DNA of 64,000 bases. Origin: Alistipes shahii WAL 8301 (GTDB lineage Bacteria; Bacteroidota; Bacteroidia; Bacteroidales; Rikenellaceae). A model generated the notes under the pieces. That model was not told the origin of the DNA. It saw only the letters and a program-made list of their open reading frames with translations, and did not search any database. Within the stretch, counting starts at the first letter, position 1. Each line of letters begins with the position of its first letter. Below are positions 33,168 through 42,853 of this stretch, piece after piece. A program made the translations under genes and the position numbers. Location of the stretch: contig NZ_CP102253.1 in NCBI RefSeq assembly GCF_025145845.1, forward strand, positions 1,426,001 to 1,490,000, written 5' to 3'.

Positions 33168-34583
33168 CTAATTAATTGGTAAATTGTCGACAAGACAATA
33201 TCCACGAGAGATAAACCATACCACGGCAAATCCTGCAGCATTTAATATTATTGCAGAATTGCTATATTGAATAAAAATAAATAAAATAATAAAGCAACAA
33301 ACAATAGAGCATAACGCGATTGCTTGTGCATACCTTGAAATTGATCGTCTAAACAATATCTTATTTCTTGAAAGAAGCTGAAATAAGATTGCAACAAAGA
33401 AAAATACATATGAGAATGTACCTATATAACCAACCTGAACAAGAAGTCTTAAATAACCTGGTGCAAATCCATAACCAACACCATATTGCTTAAGTGTATA
33501 TAATTCAGTACTATTATTTGTCAAGATAATATTAGCATTAAACGCAGATTGGATTAACTCGCCGGCTCCATTACCCATTAACATATGGAGTAATTTGCCA
33601 GAATTCATCTGCTGATGAATATAAGCAAAAGCATTACCACGACCAATCGATTGATAAACTTGATTGCTATCCATTTCCCCCCCAAGGTATGCGTCAGAAT
33701 AATCTAAAATATAAGCAAGATCAAAAGCCCCCCAAACTTTTTGTTCTGGATTAAAAGATGGATTAATCCGAGCCATGAAATAAAAAAGAATAGGAACCAA
33801 TAACAGACCGCTAATCATATATCGGCTAATATGAACTCTCCTATTCCCCATATATTTATAAAACAACAAGGTTATGATATACATTAGGGGAATGTAAAAG
33901 ACACTAGCTCGCTTAGCCCCAACAATAGCAAAAATTACAAAGCCCAAAGCAGCCCATAAAAACTTATTTTTGTGATTTATAAAATATACTCCCATGGCCG
34001 AAGCAAAACCTGCAAGCGAGAAAAAAGTTGTTATTCCACCTTCATGAACTGACATTGTCCCTATATAAGGTTCACTTATTCCTATTATAAAGAACTTAAT
34101 AATGCTTGCAAATATCTGAGAAACACATAAATAAACAATTAGACGCGTGAGTAGATTCTGTTCTCTAGCGTCAAATTGCATATTGACAAGTGCTATAAAT
34201 AGAAGGGGAAGTTCCAAATATTGCATCAGGAATAATATAAACAAAACAATATTGCTTCTACTTCCTGGCAATACTAAAGAAACTAATGATGCAAAAATGA
34301 ATATGATTAACCAAATGACTCCGGGCCATTGACGTTTTACAGTTGCAAAGAAAATACCAAGAGCAACACCTTCTAAAATAAACCGTGTTATTGTAGAGTT
34401 GATTCCAATAAGATCAACCGACCCTTTTAGAAACAAACAAATAACATATATTCCCAATAGAGTAGAGCCACGAGACACTCGATTTTTCAAAAACCAAATG
34501 ATTACAGGGAATACTGCAATAGCACAGATCGCTAATATCTTACTATACGATCCAACCTGCCAGCCAATCAACTCTTCTTCCAT
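33168..34583 (-). CDS. wzy: Wzy-type O-unit polymerase (membrane protein)
   Basis: A 471-residue integral membrane protein with about 11-12 hydrophobic segments, starting MEEELIGWQVGSYSKILAIC. A large extracytoplasmic loop (about residues 275-370, ending near YGVGYGFAPGYLRLLVQVGY) precedes the last helices, as in Wzy/O-antigen-ligase-like polymerases. Wzy sequences diverge quickly, so the call rests on topology and on being the only such protein in the left operon with a Wzx and an initiating transferase. It would polymerise repeat units at the periplasmic face. Confidence 0.75.
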   Translation of the reverse strand: MEEELIGWQVGSYSKILAICAIAVFPVIIWFLKNRVSRGSTLLGIYVICLFLKGSVDLIGINSTITRFILEGVALGIFFATVKRQWPGVIWLIIFIFASLVSLVLPGSRSNIVLFILFLMQYLELPLLFIALVNMQFDAREQNLLTRLIVYLCVSQIFASIIKFFIIGISEPYIGTMSVHEGGITTFFSLAGFASAMGVYFINHKNKFLWAALGFVIFAIVGAKRASVFYIPLMYIITLLFYKYMGNRRVHISRYMISGLLLVPILFYFMARINPSFNPEQKVWGAFDLAYILDYSDAYLGGEMDSNQVYQSIGRGNAFAYIHQQMNSGKLLHMLMGNGAGELIQSAFNANIILTNNSTELYTLKQYGVGYGFAPGYLRLLVQVGYIGTFSYVFFFVAILFQLLSRNKILFRRSISRYAQAIALCSIVCCFIILFIFIQYSNSAIILNAAGFAVVWFISRGYCLVDNLPIN

Positions 34584-35656
34584 TGCAATGCTGGTATCAA
34601 CTGATCATTCACAATCATAGGCCAAGTATATTGCATCATTGACAGCCTAATTTGATTGGAATTTATATGACTATGATTTTTGTATATTTCTGTTAATGCA
34701 TCGGCAAATGCATCCGATGTATCTTGGATTAGAATGCCATTTGTCTCATTAATTACACGGCTATTAGCCGCCGTAGCAGTGGCAATACAAAACAACCCGG
34801 ACAAACAATATTCGAAGGTTTTAGTAGGGGGCTGATATTCATACCAGTCTGTAATAGGAATAAATGAAACTCCAATATTGCATTTATCAAAATAGTATTT
34901 TAACTCATCATATGGCTTTTTACCATGTAATGTGACATATTGTTGTATATTTAGTTCCTCAATGCGATTCTTTAAAAGCTCTCGTTCTTCTCCATCTCCT
35001 ACAATATCATAATGGATATTTTCAACTGCCATTTGAGAAAGGAACTTATAAAAGCCATCTATAGTCTTTATAATATCTCGATTATAAAGAGTCCCAACAT
35101 ATAACAAACGAAGAGGCTCAAAATCTTTATGCGTAGATGATATAATATCTGCGCCAAGAGAAACAACTGCTAACTTTGATTTATCAAAGCCTATTTGCGA
35201 TGCTCCCTCTTCAGAAATCATTATTATTCGATCAAATAGAAGTGATTCTTTACGAAACCTTTCATTCTCCTTTTTCCTTTGTTCGGGATCATACGCAACA
35301 GATACAGTTCGGAAATTAACAACCATTTTCCTCCACGGAAGCAGTCGTTTATAAATGGAACAATGCGAACCATATGCAATCATAACTTCTCCCCGATGTG
35401 TCATGATATATAGAACAACTTTTAAAATAAAACAGATCTCTCCTAACAGCTTAAACCGGCTTGATATTTTACTATATTTTACACATACTCCATTGCTTGA
35501 GATCTTCTTTTCACCTTGATCCAAAGTAAAAAAAACAACCTCGTTGCTATTTTTCAGATACTCACAATATTTTAAATAATCAGTCTGATATCCAAATTGC
35601 CGGGGAGACACAATAATTATCCGGTTTCTTTTATTTTTCAAAGGAGGAATGAACAT
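34568..35656 (-). CDS. Glycosyltransferase family 4
   Basis: A 362-residue GT-B protein. The N-terminus KNKRNRIIIVSPRQFGYQTD is followed by a middle VVSLGADIISS hinge and a C-terminal donor domain with LLYVGTLYNRDIIKTIDGFY, VGDGEERELLKNRIEELNIQ, YVTLHGKKPYDELKYYFDKC and PPTKTFEYCLSGLFCIATAT (E in KTFEYCLSG as the donor contact). It overlaps the polymerase gene by 16 bases and the acetyltransferase gene by 26. Confidence 0.88.
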   Translation of the reverse strand: MFIPPLKNKRNRIIIVSPRQFGYQTDYLKYCEYLKNSNEVVFFTLDQGEKKISSNGVCVKYSKISSRFKLLGEICFILKVVLYIMTHRGEVMIAYGSHCSIYKRLLPWRKMVVNFRTVSVAYDPEQRKKENERFRKESLLFDRIIMISEEGASQIGFDKSKLAVVSLGADIISSTHKDFEPLRLLYVGTLYNRDIIKTIDGFYKFLSQMAVENIHYDIVGDGEERELLKNRIEELNIQQYVTLHGKKPYDELKYYFDKCNIGVSFIPITDWYEYQPPTKTFEYCLSGLFCIATATAANSRVINETNGILIQDTSDAFADALTEIYKNHSHINSNQIRLSMMQYTWPMIVNDQLIPALQWKKS

Positions 35657-36344
35657 ATTTTAGAAAATCTTCAAATCCATTAAAAGGAGCCTTATGATCT
35701 TTTATCCAATTACCATAAGCATTGCCTAACTGACGTTTATATGGCAAGTCTGGATATTGAGACATATTATGCTTATCAACAAAAAGAGGGAATTCTTCCC
35801 AGAAGTCAGATACAACAGGCTGTCGACCATAACGTTTTATAATACTTTGAGCATATATAACTGCCTCATCTATACATAATCGTTTTCGTTTATTATAATA
35901 TTCATCAATACTACATATTACCCTTGCAGGACAACCAACAGCTACAGAATTAGCAGGAATACTTTTTACAACAACGCTTCCATATCCAATAATACAATTA
36001 TCGCCAATAGAGACCCCTTTGAGAACTGTACAGTGCCTGGCAAAATAGACATTATTGCCAATCGTAACAGGCCCAGACGACGGAATAAACTCTGAATACA
36101 AATTTCTAAATACCCCAGATCCAAAATCATGGGTTAAAAGAGTGAATCCAATATTCAAACGAACATTATTACCAATAGTCACTAAAGATGGCCTTGTAAT
36201 ATCGATCTCAATCTGTTTGGGCTCTGGTATAAAATATCCTTCTCCAATCTCAACACCTAATTTGCGAATATACTTTACATATGCGTCTCCATTTCGAAGA
36301 GCCCTAACTCTTTTAATCTTATTTATTATTCGATGAAGTATCAT
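35631..36344 (-). CDS. Hexapeptide-repeat (LbH) O-acetyltransferase
   Basis: A 237-residue acyltransferase. Left-handed beta-helix repeats run from about residue 50 to 140 (VTIGNNVRLNIGFTLLTHDF, then VTIGNNVYFARHCTVLKGVS and IGDNCIIGYGSVVVKSIPAN) with the active-site His in LTHDFG. The SVAVGCPARVI end is typical of CatB/WbbJ-like acetyl-CoA-dependent enzymes. It likely acetylates a sugar of the left repeat unit. Confidence 0.9.
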   Translation of the reverse strand: MILHRIINKIKRVRALRNGDAYVKYIRKLGVEIGEGYFIPEPKQIEIDITRPSLVTIGNNVRLNIGFTLLTHDFGSGVFRNLYSEFIPSSGPVTIGNNVYFARHCTVLKGVSIGDNCIIGYGSVVVKSIPANSVAVGCPARVICSIDEYYNKRKRLCIDEAVIYAQSIIKRYGRQPVVSDFWEEFPLFVDKHNMSQYPDLPYKRQLGNAYGNWIKDHKAPFNGFEDFLKYVHSSFEK

Positions 36345-37557
36345 TTTTTCTATGGCTATTTATGCAACTCTTATAATAATTCTCAATTTGTTCCATCACT
36401 ACATTTTCGGAAAAAGTATGCAATATTGTTTTTTGTGCTTCAAGCCCCATTTGTTGACATTGTTCCAGATTATTCAAAAGAAATTCTATCGCCGATGCGA
36501 TTTGACACACATTCTCCGGATCAACCAGCAGGCCATTAACTTTATCATTAATAAGTTCTGGACCCGACGCTCGATTTGTATATATAAGCGCCTTACCACA
36601 AGCCATAACTTCCATTGCGGCCAAACTAAAATTCTCAAAATAGCTAGGAATAGCACAAAATAAGGATGATGAAATCTTTTGTTTTATTTCCTCCCGAGAT
36701 AAATAACCCGTAAATTTTATACGCCCTCGATATTGATCGTCAATTAAGGATTGAGCCGCTCTAATCTTCCCCCCTCCTATCATAATGAGATTTATATTAG
36801 GATATTTAGAGGCAATACTACAAAAAGCTTTAATTAGTGAAAATGCGCCTTTTGTTTCAATGATCTTACCCAGAAAAACTATTGTATTGCTGCGGCTTGT
36901 CGAACAAGCCATTTGAAGATATTTATTCTCTAAAGGATTATAGATAACATCTATTTTTTTATCAACCTGAAGTATGTTCTGAACAAAATTTTTAGAGAAC
37001 TCACTTACTGCACAGATACGATCAGCAGATAAATAATTATTTATATCATTAGTCCGCTGCACATTTGTAATATACCCTGTTTTATAATATGAAATAAACG
37101 AAGGAGCTCCATGCACTCGAATTATTGTAGGTATTCCATAATGAACAAATTGTATAGGCCGAGAAAAATATTTAGATAAAATACTATAATCAGGTTTTTC
37201 TATAATCTCTATATTCTTGCTGCGAATTAGAGACATTGCAAAACGATCATTTTGCCGCTGAGCTTTTTTTGCAAAAAAATGCATAGCTCCAATCTTACGC
37301 AAAATATTGATTGCTATATTCTTATACCTTTCAGGCATTTTAAATAGCGGCAACAGAATTTTAAAATAGGTTAATCGATATACTATAACCCCATTAATTG
37401 ATGTCTCATAAGGCAAAGTATGTCCCGCTGGGCGACCACTTAAAACATATACCATATGCCCTTTTCGAACCATTGCCTCCGCAACAATTTTAGTAACTGT
37501 TCCAATTCCTCCTGTCTTCGCAGGTGGATATTCATCACACAAGTACAGTATATTCAT
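36319..37557 (-). CDS. Glycosyltransferase family 4
   Basis: A 412-residue GT-B enzyme. The N-terminal acceptor domain starts MNILYLCDEYPPAKTGGIGT, a classic GT4 GGIG loop. The donor domain includes VIYNPLENKY, IVFLGKIIETKGAFSLIKAF, IMIGGGKIRAAQSLIDDQYR, FCAIPSYFENFSLAAMEVMA and CGKALIYTNRASGPELINDK. It starts on the same base where the upstream acyltransferase gene ends and overlaps the acetyltransferase gene downstream by 26 bases. Confidence 0.94.
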   Translation of the reverse strand: MNILYLCDEYPPAKTGGIGTVTKIVAEAMVRKGHMVYVLSGRPAGHTLPYETSINGVIVYRLTYFKILLPLFKMPERYKNIAINILRKIGAMHFFAKKAQRQNDRFAMSLIRSKNIEIIEKPDYSILSKYFSRPIQFVHYGIPTIIRVHGAPSFISYYKTGYITNVQRTNDINNYLSADRICAVSEFSKNFVQNILQVDKKIDVIYNPLENKYLQMACSTSRSNTIVFLGKIIETKGAFSLIKAFCSIASKYPNINLIMIGGGKIRAAQSLIDDQYRGRIKFTGYLSREEIKQKISSSLFCAIPSYFENFSLAAMEVMACGKALIYTNRASGPELINDKVNGLLVDPENVCQIASAIEFLLNNLEQCQQMGLEAQKTILHTFSENVVMEQIENYYKSCINSHRKNDTSSNNK

Positions 37558-38291
37558 TATTTATTGTTATAATTTTGTTGCAATATTTTTATTCCTTCTT
37601 GTATATCACGTTCATTTATTATTCGGGCAATGTTCTTTTTCACCAAACGAGCTGGAATTCCGCCATACAAAGCAAATTGATCCACCATCTTTTTATTTAA
37701 AAGACTATTTGATGCGAGGCTGGAATAATTAGGCAAAAAAGCCCCTTTCAATATAGTTGATCTTTGTCCTATAAATGTTCGACAACCTATAACTATCGAC
37801 TCTGAATTTGAAATTAAACGCTGTTGCTCCAAATCATAAAAAGGATGGGCATCCGAATCCATTAAGGTACAATCCCAAGATATGAGTGATTGATGTCCTA
37901 TGACAATTTTTTTATAACATATTATTTTTGTATGCTGACCCATAGAAACTCTTTCGCCAAATGATAAATAAGCTCCTTTACGAAGAGTTATTGACGAACC
38001 TGGATTTATTGCACAAGATCCCTGAAAATGACAAACACCACCTTCTACATTCCAAATAAATGGTTCTTGTCTATCAAACACGTCATTACCAGGCAAACCT
38101 AACGAAATCATCGCATGTCGAATCGGCCCTGTTATCATTACTTTTCCGCCCTTTGAGTAAAATCTCACCGGTGCCATAAACACAAAGGGAAGATGAATTG
38201 CCTGCCTAAAGGGCAGATAATGAAAATTAAAGCGAATGGAAGCTATAATATGCTTTAGAATGCACCATCGGTTGAAATATGATCTTTTCAC
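37557..38291 (-). CDS. Hexapeptide-repeat (LbH) acyltransferase
   Basis: A 244-residue protein with beta-helix repeats between about residues 85 and 200 (GVCHFQGSCAINPGSSITLR, KGAYLSFGERVSMGQHTKII, KIVIGHQSLISWDCTLMDSD) and His-containing DAHPF, then SIVIGCRTFIGQRSTILKGA. The N-terminal 80 residues are divergent, which sets it apart from the short WbbJ form. Similar enzymes acetylate capsule sugars. It overlaps the next gene upstream by 4 bases. Confidence 0.85.
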   Translation of the reverse strand: MKRSYFNRWCILKHIIASIRFNFHYLPFRQAIHLPFVFMAPVRFYSKGGKVMITGPIRHAMISLGLPGNDVFDRQEPFIWNVEGGVCHFQGSCAINPGSSITLRKGAYLSFGERVSMGQHTKIICYKKIVIGHQSLISWDCTLMDSDAHPFYDLEQQRLISNSESIVIGCRTFIGQRSTILKGAFLPNYSSLASNSLLNKKMVDQFALYGGIPARLVKKNIARIINERDIQEGIKILQQNYNNK

Positions 38292-39184
38292 TGAAAGAGA
38301 TGATAAAACTTTAATACAACTCGTATTAATAAATCATATATTGACTTAACAAATTTTGATTTATAGTAATATCCATCTATGACAACCGAGTTTCCAAAAA
38401 CATTATAGGTATGAAAACCATCTGCATATTCTTTTGACGGGGGGAGTATACGCTTGATCTCTTGTAAAATTATCTTCTCTCCTTCCGTAACAATTTTTTG
38501 CAAACAAATACCTTCTCCATAATCATTATTGCATATTTGAGCTGGTCGAATCCAATGATTCCCATATTTAAAGATATGACCAGCCCCACGAGCTATATTA
38601 TCGACAAAACATATATCCTGTTTTTTTTCATAAGGCCCAAATAATTCTCGGGCATGAAAAAGCTCACAAACATTCCCATTACAATTATATGATTGGGTTG
38701 TAAAGATTAAAAATTCATCATGAAATGATGCTATGACAGCATCAGTCAAAGGCTTATAAACTAATACACCTTCGCACTTCATTCCATCATTATAATTATA
38801 ATAGTAGGTAGCACCAGAACGACTATTTTCAGGAATTACATATATTATTCCGTTATGCTTTATAAAGTTGGGAAAAGAAAGATGCGTGGGTAATTCTAGC
38901 AAGCATTCATTTTTTATCAATCGACAAGTTTTTTTATCAATTGTCAATCGCGCAATACGGCCTTTGCCCGTATCATACATAAACTCTTCGACTAGAACGA
39001 CATAATGCATTTTATCTTCCTCAATGAGGAACGGATCTGCAAACCATCGATCTGAATAATTATGCTTAAGCCATCGTATATTTATCGGCTGTAAATCTTG
39101 CTGCAAATCGCAAATTGCGATATTCCATTGTTTATCGGCATATTTATATTTAACAATATTCAATATTTTTTTTAATCTACTCAT
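38288..39184 (-). CDS. GINT1 N-terminal-like beta-propeller protein
   Basis: A 298-residue cytoplasmic protein with repeated strand blocks: RWFADPFLIEEDKMHYVVLV (about 46-65), SFPNFIKHNGIIYVIPENSR (about 103-122), then blades such as ARGAGHIFKYGNHWIRPAQI (about 199-218). The WFADPF and E-N-P-like motifs resemble the five-bladed propeller found in plant GINT1-type transferases and in bacterial polysaccharide clusters, related to GH43/GH62 folds. In these clusters it is believed to act on sugars, but no reaction is established. Confidence 0.6.
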   Translation of the reverse strand: MSRLKKILNIVKYKYADKQWNIAICDLQQDLQPINIRWLKHNYSDRWFADPFLIEEDKMHYVVLVEEFMYDTGKGRIARLTIDKKTCRLIKNECLLELPTHLSFPNFIKHNGIIYVIPENSRSGATYYYNYNDGMKCEGVLVYKPLTDAVIASFHDEFLIFTTQSYNCNGNVCELFHARELFGPYEKKQDICFVDNIARGAGHIFKYGNHWIRPAQICNNDYGEGICLQKIVTEGEKIILQEIKRILPPSKEYADGFHTYNVFGNSVVIDGYYYKSKFVKSIYDLLIRVVLKFYHLFQ

Positions 39185-39187
39185 CTT

Positions 39188-40241
39188 TTATACTTTGAAT
39201 TGTACATGATATATATATTCATCCTTTCCTCCAAGATCATACTTATACTTTTCATTACCACGAGTAAAATCTATTGAGTCTAGATGCTGTTCCTCAAGAA
39301 ATATTTTAATCTGATTATACATTGATAATAAGCCCGGAGAATATCTAGCAAATTTAGGATTTACCCCGGCACACATTACTACCAAGCTATTACGAAACAT
39401 ATCATATCCCCCATGAAAAAAAGCACAAAGCTCATCTTGACATGTAATCGTTAACAACCATCCTTGGGTATGAACATCCAATACATGATAAACCGGAAAC
39501 TGATATTTTAAAATACGTTCTACATTGTTTCGACATTTTTGCATCAATGACATCTGTTTTTTAGCTCGACTAGTTTTAAGGTCTAACCTCATTTCCCTAA
39601 TCATCTTACAGTTATCAATCAACAAGCGATCAGTTGTCTCTTTATAAAATGTTTGCGTTAAAACCAAGCCTGATTTTTGACAACGGTTCTTGGCTGTACG
39701 TAAATTCTGCCGTACGTGCTTAGATAGCATATTCTCATATTGGCTACTACTATCGGGTAAAGCGAGTTTAACACAATATCGATTGGTGAATCTTCACAAC
39801 CGTTTTTGTCCGCACTATATATTGATAACTTGCGCTATACTCCGGCATACATTCTAGAAAATAACGCGAGATCCCATAATTTGTTCTCACATAAACGAAT
39901 ATAGCGTCTAATGCCAAAGGATCAAATGACTTATAAATAAAATTGAGGTAATCAGTATAACCGCCTCTACCAAAGAAATAACACCCTTTCTTATTTATAA
40001 ATCCAAATGTTCTCCGCAATATCCATAATGGAGCAATTAGTATTGGCTGTAAACCATTTGATACCACCAAATATAAAACTTCCCCTTTTAAAGGGATCAT
40101 TGAATTTATAATTTCATACCAATCATATGATTGGAAGTAGGTCATATCTTTTCCTTCATATAGTTTATCCCAAACATCTTTTAGCTTCTTAAAACCAAAT
40201 GGATCATATGCCTGAACTCTATATTTACACATAGTTACCAC
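39188..40241 (-). pseudogene. GNAT/FemAB-like acyltransferase broken by a frameshift
   Basis: The N-terminal part (40241-39768: MVTMCKYRVQAYDPFGFKKL, YFQSYDWYEIINSM) and the C-terminal part (up to 39188: LSKHVRQNLRTAKNRC, LCAFFHGGYD, SIDFTRGNEKYKYDLGGKDE) are in different frames. The downstream frame is open back to about 39789 (VKLALPDSSSQYENMLSKH), so a one-base change there would restore a single protein of about 350 residues. The pattern (W.E...., LRKNLR, F..G.E.YK) is that of CelD/BioF2-type acetyltransferases used in polysaccharide synthesis. It could also be a sequencing error. Confidence 0.75.
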
Positions 40242-41538
40242 GTTTTAAGTTCCTGATTACAAAAGTGCCCATGAACATAGTTTGCACAATTGAGGCTATT
40301 AAATAAGCAAAAGCTAAGCTATTTTCAGGTTGCTGGGCAGATTTTGCGAAATACAGATACGCAGAAATAATAACAACAGCCCAAATCACATTATAAGTAA
40401 AAACTCGATAAGCTTGTCCCGAAGAGATAACTATCGTGCCACATAGATTTGAGACTGAATCAATAATTGCAGCAAACGCTAAAATATACAAAGGAGTTAG
40501 ATTAGTATATCCACCCCCATATAATGACAATATTTTATGACCAAATATACAGATGCCGAAGAATAGAATTCCCGTTACAAAAAGATTTATCATAAGATTA
40601 ATTTTAATCGCAATCTTCCTTTCTTGCTTATTATTCATAGAACTCGACAAAATAGGCAATAACACATTTGCTACAATTCCAGGAATAAATAATAATTGGG
40701 ATTTCCATTGTTCTGCGACATCGTAATTTGCCATATTTTCAAAACCAGCATGTTGTACCACCCATGTTTTTACCCACCAATATGCCCCCATTGTAATCCA
40801 AGAAGAGATAGCAATAGGGAGGCTAAAAGAATAAATGACTTTAAAATCAGAGAACCTTAAGGTTTTAATTGTTTCAATGACTGAAACTCCAAGGCTGCAA
40901 ATATGTTTACGAATATAAAATGTATTATAACACCATGCTATAAAATATGTAAAGCCAAAACCCAAAATTGCTCCTACCAACCCAAAGAACTTAGCGCCAA
41001 TACATAATAGTATAATTTCAGAACAGCCCATTATTAAATTTGTCGTAGCAATACGTTTAAAATCCTCAAAGCCGGATAATGTTCCTGTCTGAGCTCCATT
41101 TATCAGCGTAAAGAATAATATAATACCGGCAATTCTAATATCTACTGCTAGTTCTGGTGCATTAAGTTTATGATTCGCAATAATACCAGCAGCACTAATT
41201 AGAATAATACAAGCAATAAGGCCCATCAGAAAAACGAATATATTAGCAATACAATATATTCTAACTGCCATATGCGGATTTGAGATACGATATTGGGCAA
41301 TATGCTTGGTGGCAGTTGCACCTATACCAAATGCCGTAAGTCCCACAAAAAGTTGAATCGTTGATCGGATAATACCCAATTGTCCATATACCTCTTTTGA
41401 TAAGATTCTAGCCACGATGATAGTCGCGACAAAAACCATTATTTTCGATACAATTGTACCTACTAAAACCCAAAATGAGCCGGATACAATTCGCCTTGTA
41501 ATATTGGAATTATCGGTCTTTAATAGTTTGAAAAACAT
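40225..41538 (-). CDS. wzx: Wzx-type oligosaccharide flippase
   Basis: A 437-residue protein with about 12 membrane helices. It begins NITRRIVSGSFWVLVGTIVS and has the family's GQLGIIRSTIQLFVGLTAFG block (about 52-71). It belongs to the MOP/RfbX family, which flips lipid-linked repeat units from the cytoplasm to the periplasm. It is the only flippase in the left operon. Its 3' end overlaps the acetyltransferase pseudogene by 17 bases. Confidence 0.93.
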   Translation of the reverse strand: MFFKLLKTDNSNITRRIVSGSFWVLVGTIVSKIMVFVATIIVARILSKEVYGQLGIIRSTIQLFVGLTAFGIGATATKHIAQYRISNPHMAVRIYCIANIFVFLMGLIACIILISAAGIIANHKLNAPELAVDIRIAGIILFFTLINGAQTGTLSGFEDFKRIATTNLIMGCSEIILLCIGAKFFGLVGAILGFGFTYFIAWCYNTFYIRKHICSLGVSVIETIKTLRFSDFKVIYSFSLPIAISSWITMGAYWWVKTWVVQHAGFENMANYDVAEQWKSQLLFIPGIVANVLLPILSSSMNNKQERKIAIKINLMINLFVTGILFFGICIFGHKILSLYGGGYTNLTPLYILAFAAIIDSVSNLCGTIVISSGQAYRVFTYNVIWAVVIISAYLYFAKSAQQPENSLAFAYLIASIVQTMFMGTFVIRNLKRGNYV

Positions 41539-41567
41539 GAATCTTCGTAAATCGAAATACCATTTTA

Positions 41568-42740
41568 CTATTTATCTGCTATTCTCTGGAACCAGAAGAA
41601 GATACCCGTTCGATTAAGGTGCGTGCGGTAGCCGATGCGGTGAAGCAAGCGGACAAATTGCGTCTTGTGACGGATATGCCACTCCATGAAGTTATAAAGG
41701 CCAAATGTAATCAGGATGCTCAACACAAGCACGATATACAGTTGGACATCAATCGAGCAGCCGGCCATGTAGCTGACCCACCAGCACGGCACCACGAAGA
41801 AGTTCAAGATCAAAATCGCAAGGGTCGTGGCGGCATGCGAGCATCCTAGGCGGATGAACATGTGGTGCAGGTGCGTCTTGTCCGGGTGGAACGGAGACTT
41901 GCGCTTCAGGATGCGCGTCGTCATCACGCGGAGCGTATCAAAGACCGGGACGGATAGGACCGCCAGCGTAAAGGGAACCAGCCCGATATTTGCCGCATCA
42001 TAAACCTCGCTCATCGAGCCGTGGCGCAGGATTCGGATCACGAAGACCGACATGACGATACCCATAACCAACGTTCCGCCATCGCCGATGAACATCTTCG
42101 AGTTCTTTCCGAAGACGTTGTGGAAGAAGAACGGAATCAGCGATCCGGCTGCCACGACAGCCAACATGCCCATTGTCCGATCCCCCACGTACCAGAACAT
42201 CACACCGAAAAGAAGGCTCGTCAAGATGCAGTAGCCCGACGAGAGGCCGTCTACCCCGTCGATCAGGTTGATGGCATTGATGATGCCCACGGCCGCAAAG
42301 ACCGTCAGCGGAATAGCCACCCCTTGCGGGATCTGATTGAGGCCCCACAACCCGTGGAAGTCATTCAAGGTGTATCCTCCGACGAAAATCAGCAGCAGAA
42401 CCGTGCCGATCTCGATCAGGAACCGCAGGACCGGCGAAAGATCGAGGATGTCATCCATCGTGCCGGTATAGAGCATAATCATCATCGCGACGACGACGAT
42501 GAAGAGTTCGGAGCAGTCGCAAGTTATACTGGCACAGCCCAGCCCGATGACCGATCCGAAGAAGAAGGCAATACCGCCCAGAACGGGAGTCGGACGACGT
42601 TGCAGTTTGCGGGCATTGGGATTGTCGACGATGTTCTTGTCGAGGGCGATCCGCACCAAACGCGGATGAATCCAATGGACGCTCAGAATAGCGACCAGAA
42701 AAGAGAGGATGTATAACATAACCGAATAGCGATAAGGCAA
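41568..42740 (-). CDS. WecA/MraY-like undecaprenyl-phosphate sugar-1-P transferase
   Basis: A 390-residue polytopic enzyme (about 10 helices) that loads the first sugar phosphate, usually GlcNAc-1-P, onto undecaprenyl phosphate. Motifs: NPNARKLQRRPTPVLGGIAF (about 39-58), the paired aspartates in GTMDDILDLSPVLRFLIEIG (about 93-112), NAINLIDGVDGLSSGYCILT (about 155-174), GKNSKMFIGDGGTLVMGIVM and the HxHH loop HPDKTHLHHMFIRLG. The ATG at 42719 may be the true start. GC content is clearly higher than in the genes that follow, as if it belongs to the conserved operon frame. Confidence 0.95.
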   Translation of the reverse strand: MPYRYSVMLYILSFLVAILSVHWIHPRLVRIALDKNIVDNPNARKLQRRPTPVLGGIAFFFGSVIGLGCASITCDCSELFIVVVAMMIMLYTGTMDDILDLSPVLRFLIEIGTVLLLIFVGGYTLNDFHGLWGLNQIPQGVAIPLTVFAAVGIINAINLIDGVDGLSSGYCILTSLLFGVMFWYVGDRTMGMLAVVAAGSLIPFFFHNVFGKNSKMFIGDGGTLVMGIVMSVFVIRILRHGSMSEVYDAANIGLVPFTLAVLSVPVFDTLRVMTTRILKRKSPFHPDKTHLHHMFIRLGCSHAATTLAILILNFFVVPCWWVSYMAGCSIDVQLYIVLVLSILITFGLYNFMEWHIRHKTQFVRLLHRIGYRTHLNRTGIFFWFQRIADK

Positions 42741-42853
42741 TTTTGAGGGGCATAATCGCGAAGCTGGCTGTTGAACCGTAGTGGTCGGATTCCCTCAACA
42801 CGGGGACCTCCGCGAATAGGCTTTCAAGGGTATTTATTTGATCAATAGCTATT

